Shown here piece after piece: positions 61,744-64,000 of a stretch of DNA of 64,000 bases. The stretch's first letter is position 1; the number at the start of each line of letters is the position of its first letter. Position numbers and translations under genes: made by a program. Under the pieces are notes generated by a model, which saw only the letters and a program-made list of their open reading frames with translations, searched no databases and had not been told where the DNA came from. The DNA is from Litorisediminicola beolgyonensis (GTDB lineage Bacteria > Pseudomonadota > Alphaproteobacteria > Rhodobacterales > Rhodobacteraceae): positions 62,001 through 126,000 of the forward strand of contig NZ_JBHTMU010000007.1 in the NCBI RefSeq assembly GCF_042679605.1, in the 5' to 3' direction.

Positions 61744-62419
61744 GGCGCGCCGCACCGGCGGGCGCATCGTCACCTACGGCATCGCCGCCATCGTCGCCCT
61801 TCTCGTCCTAGCGGGCGTGTGGCTCCTTTGGGCCCTGCCCGATGCCGGCGCGTTCAACGCGCGGGTCGAGCAGCTCTTCGTCGAGAATGACGACCTGACC
61901 GCGCAGGCCGAGATCAAGCTTCTCGAGATCCTCGCGCAATCGGGCACCGCCTTTGCCGAGACGCTGGCAAGCTACCGCACGGTGATCTTCGTGCTCCTGG
62001 TCTTCGCCACCGCGATGCTGATCGCGGCGCTTGTCTTCCTGGTGATGCTGGTGACGCTGAACCGCCGGATGGCGCAGATCGAGCGCTCAGGCATCGAGGT
62101 CAGCTCGCTCATCATCAGCCGCGAGGAGAACACCGTCTACCTGAACACGATGGGCTTCCAGCTCACCGAGGCGATGATGGAGACGCTCGCGGTCCTGGCC
62201 GAGGCGCGGCTCGATGACGAGATGATGACCGGCACGCGGATCGAGGCGATGATCTCCGGCCGGTCCGAGGCCGATTGCGACGAGGCCGCGGGCGCCACGC
62301 GCATCAAGCGCCTGCGCGACGGTCTCGGCAATCAGATGGTATCGGAGCTTCTGGTGAAGACGATCGCCAAGCGCGGCTACGTGCTGGCCGTCGACAAGGG
62401 CGTGATCCAGGTGATTTGA
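61715..62419 (+). CDS. membrane protein with possible C-terminal winged helix
   Basis: This 234-residue protein starts at GTG 61715 after GGAAGGA. Hydrophobic segments lie at about residues 18-40 and 88-115. The last 45 residues (TRIKRLRDGLGNQMVSELLVKTIAKRGYVLAV) look like the end of an OmpR/ToxR-type winged helix, where a recognition helix is followed by a KRGYxL wing strand. If so, a DNA-binding domain is fixed to the membrane at its N-terminal side, the reverse of ToxR. This is inference from pattern only. It overlaps the small exported protein gene. Confidence 0.5.
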   Translation: MPDQTISATEARRTGGRIVTYGIAAIVALLVLAGVWLLWALPDAGAFNARVEQLFVENDDLTAQAEIKLLEILAQSGTAFAETLASYRTVIFVLLVFATAMLIAALVFLVMLVTLNRRMAQIERSGIEVSSLIISREENTVYLNTMGFQLTEAMMETLAVLAEARLDDEMMTGTRIEAMISGRSEADCDEAAGATRIKRLRDGLGNQMVSELLVKTIAKRGYVLAVDKGVIQVI

Positions 62420-62440
62420 GGAAGGTGGTCTTTGCGCACC

Positions 62441-62725
62441 TCAGACCGCCGCGGCGGATTCGTCGAAGGCGCGCGAGACGTCCCGCAGCTTCACCGTCCC
62501 GGCATTCGAGGCCGCATGCAGACGCCGCAAGAGCTCGAACTTGATCCGCTTCTCATCCGCCTGCCGCGCCTCGACGGTCTGCTCCGGCGCCTGCGGAGCC
62601 TCCGTCGGCGCGGCCTGCGCAGCAGATGCCGCAGGCGCGACCTTCAGCGCCGCGGCGTAGTTGGCCTGAGCAGACCGATACGCGCTGACGCGCTGCGTTT
62701 CGGTGGCAAGCGGTTGAACATACAT
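62441..62725 (-). CDS. unknown 94-residue protein
   Basis: This small protein starts MYVQPLATETQRVSAYRSAQ, has a low-complexity alanine- and proline-rich middle and ends in a helical segment KRIKFELLRRLHAASNAG. There is no signal peptide or membrane segment. I do not recognise it. It is convergent with the winged-helix candidate. The roughly 290 bases upstream, to the tRNA-Arg, contain nothing else I recognise. Confidence 0.5.
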   Translation of the reverse strand: MYVQPLATETQRVSAYRSAQANYAAALKVAPAASAAQAAPTEAPQAPEQTVEARQADEKRIKFELLRRLHAASNAGTVKLRDVSRAFDESAAAV

Positions 62726-63016
62726 GGCAGCACCCGTCTCAATGAACCCACGACTCCCCCAAGCCGTGACCAGAGCTTACCTAGTTTCGCCACATTTCAC
62801 CAAGAACCGAGCACAATCCTGCCCCATTTCAGCCCGATTTGTCCTCGCTTCCCGGGATAAAGCCCCGATGATCCCGAGATTGTTCTGGATGCGCCGCGAA
62901 AACCCGATGATTGACGGCACTCCGGCCCGAATCGTCGGCGACCTCCGCCTCGCCCATGCCACATTTCAGCTAGGGCCTCCGGTTCGGGCCGATCGCTCTG
63001 GCTCCGGGACATGCGC

Positions 63017-63093
63017 TGGCGACCCCGGCAGGATTCGAACCTGCAACCTGCCCCTTAGGAGGGGGCTGCTCTATCCAGTTGAGCCACGGGGCC
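63017..63093 (-). tRNA. tRNA-Arg (anticodon CCT)
   Basis: The minus strand folds into a cloverleaf with acceptor GGCCCCG/CGGGGTC, anticodon stem GCCCC/GGGGC, loop CTCCTAA giving CCT, and T loop TTCGAAT. CCA is encoded. It reads AGG codons. Confidence 0.95.
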
Positions 63094-63220
63094 GCGCGCG
63101 GTCAGAGTTAGCCAAGCCGGTCACGGCTGTCACCCCGAAATCCGGGCCGAAATCCGGGGCTCCCTTGTGCCTGCCCCTTGCATCGGCATAGTGGACCAAA
63201 GACCTGACGAGGAGGCTCCC

Positions 63221-64000
63221 ATGCCGCCTACCCCGCCCCGCCCCCTGACCCTGCGCGACGTCTCTGAAGCCTCCGGCGTCTCAGAGATGACCGTCAGCCG
63301 GGTCCTGCGCAATCGCGGCGACGTGTCCGAGGCCACCCGCGAGAAGGTCATGCATGCGGCCAAATCTCTTGGATACGTCCCCAACAAGATCGCGGGCGCG
63401 CTTGCCAGCCAGCGGGTCAACCTCATCGCCGTGGTGATCCCCTCGCTGCGCAACATGGTGTTTCCGGAAGTGCTCGCAGGCATCTCCTCGGTGCTCGAGA
63501 CCACCGATCTGCAACCGGTCGTGGGCGTCACCGATTACCTGCCCGAGAAGGAAGAGCGCGTTCTCTACGAGATGCTCTCCTGGCGGCCTTCCGGTGTCAT
63601 CGTGGCCGGGCTCGAGCATTCCGAGGCCTCGCGGGCCATGCTCCGCGCCGCCGGCATCCCGGTGGTCGAGATCATGGACACCGACGGCACGCCCGTGGAC
63701 GCGATGGTCGGCATCAGCCATCGCCGCGCGGGCCGCGAGATGGGCCGTGCGATCCTGAAGGCCGGGTTCGAACGGATCGGCTTTCTCGGCACCAAGATGC
63801 CGCTCGATCACCGCGCCCGGAAACGGTTCGAAGGCTTCACCGAGGTGCTCGCCAAGTCCGGGATCGAGATCGCCGACCAGGAGTTCTACTCGGGCGGCTC
63901 GGCGCTCGCGAAGGGGCGCGAGCTGACCCAGACGATGCTGGAGCGCACGCCGGACGTCGATTTCCTCTATTACTCGAACGACATGATCGCGGCGGGCGGG
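63221..64000 (+). CDS. LacI-family transcriptional repressor (partial)
   Basis: The window ends inside this gene after 260 codons. The N terminus has the LacI DNA-binding domain LTLRDVSEASGVSEMTVSRVLRN with the hinge KSLGYVPNKIAGALAS, then the periplasmic-binding-protein-like ligand domain (LIAVVIPSLRNMVFPEVLAGI, GFERIGFLGTK, FLYYSNDMIAAGG). By sequence it is near the gluconate repressor GntR of that family, which is a tentative call. The ATG at 63221 follows GAGGAGG. Its target operon would lie beyond the right edge. Confidence 0.9.
   Translation, partial: MPPTPPRPLTLRDVSEASGVSEMTVSRVLRNRGDVSEATREKVMHAAKSLGYVPNKIAGALASQRVNLIAVVIPSLRNMVFPEVLAGISSVLETTDLQPVVGVTDYLPEKEERVLYEMLSWRPSGVIVAGLEHSEASRAMLRAAGIPVVEIMDTDGTPVDAMVGISHRRAGREMGRAILKAGFERIGFLGTKMPLDHRARKRFEGFTEVLAKSGIEIADQEFYSGGSALAKGRELTQTMLERTPDVDFLYYSNDMIAAGG

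Overview
The window is high-GC DNA from an alphaproteobacterium, most likely a marine or halotolerant member of the Rhodobacterales (Roseobacter/Paracoccaceae group). The evidence is the gene set: CcrM methyltransferase, a sulfolipid operon of the sqdBDC type, methylsuccinyl-CoA dehydrogenase of the ethylmalonyl-CoA pathway, DctPQM with DctB, an ectR/ectABC-ask cluster, and an intergenic element of a kind I recall from Roseobacter genomes. I see no phage, insertion sequence, plasmid function or CRISPR array; the window looks chromosomal.

Layout. 1-2.2 kb: end of an FtsX-like permease and an AttH/CrtC-type lipocalin protein. 2.3-8.1 kb: tri-heme cytochrome c, two tRNA-Val genes enclosing soxR and a divergent DUF1127 microprotein, an HU-like protein and lon. 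8.3-10.6 kb: two paralogous PAS-only proteins and an old yellow enzyme. 10.8-13.9 kb: sulfoquinovosyl lipid operon with an added VOC gene. 14-19.2 kb: glycine-zipper lipoprotein, tgt, DUF2189 protein, SPFH/NfeD pair and a RimB-RimK fusion. 19.4-26.9 kb: DUF4149 protein with two methyltransferases, a LysR regulator with no normal start codon, SufT-like protein, periplasmic phosphodiesterase, acetyltransferase, A-type Fe-S carrier, a frameshifted 2OG oxygenase and tpiA. 27-32.8 kb: TRAP transporter dctPQM with its two-component system. 32.9-39.8 kb: P450, small secreted proteins, a GFA gene with an internal stop, TauE-like permease, mcd and xylB. 39.9-43.1 kb: IorAB-type molybdenum hydroxylase with a di-heme cytochrome. 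43.4-50.6 kb: tamAB. 50.6-55.3 kb: ectR and ectABC-ask. 55.5-62.7 kb: small unknown proteins, a DpaL-like lyase, an EamA permease, ccrM, rnhB and a membrane-anchored winged-helix candidate. 63-64 kb: tRNA-Arg and a LacI-type repressor that runs off the end.

How the parts work together. ectABC-ask makes ectoine from aspartate semialdehyde, with Ask supplying the precursor; ectD is absent here. DctB senses a ligand, probably a C4-dicarboxylate, and signals to a shortened DctD-like regulator that presumably controls dctPQM through a palindrome upstream of dctP. IorA/IorB pass electrons to an exported cytochrome c. TamA/TamB serve the outer membrane. SoxR faces a DUF1127 protein across a canonical SoxR box. 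CcrM has three of its own GANTC target sites just upstream. The most unusual points are the SoxR-DUF1127 pair, the DctD-like regulator without an AAA+ domain, exact 171-residue repeats in TamB, the RimB-RimK fusion, the VOC gene inside the sulfolipid operon, paired palindromes in the ectR-ectA region, and two recently broken genes.
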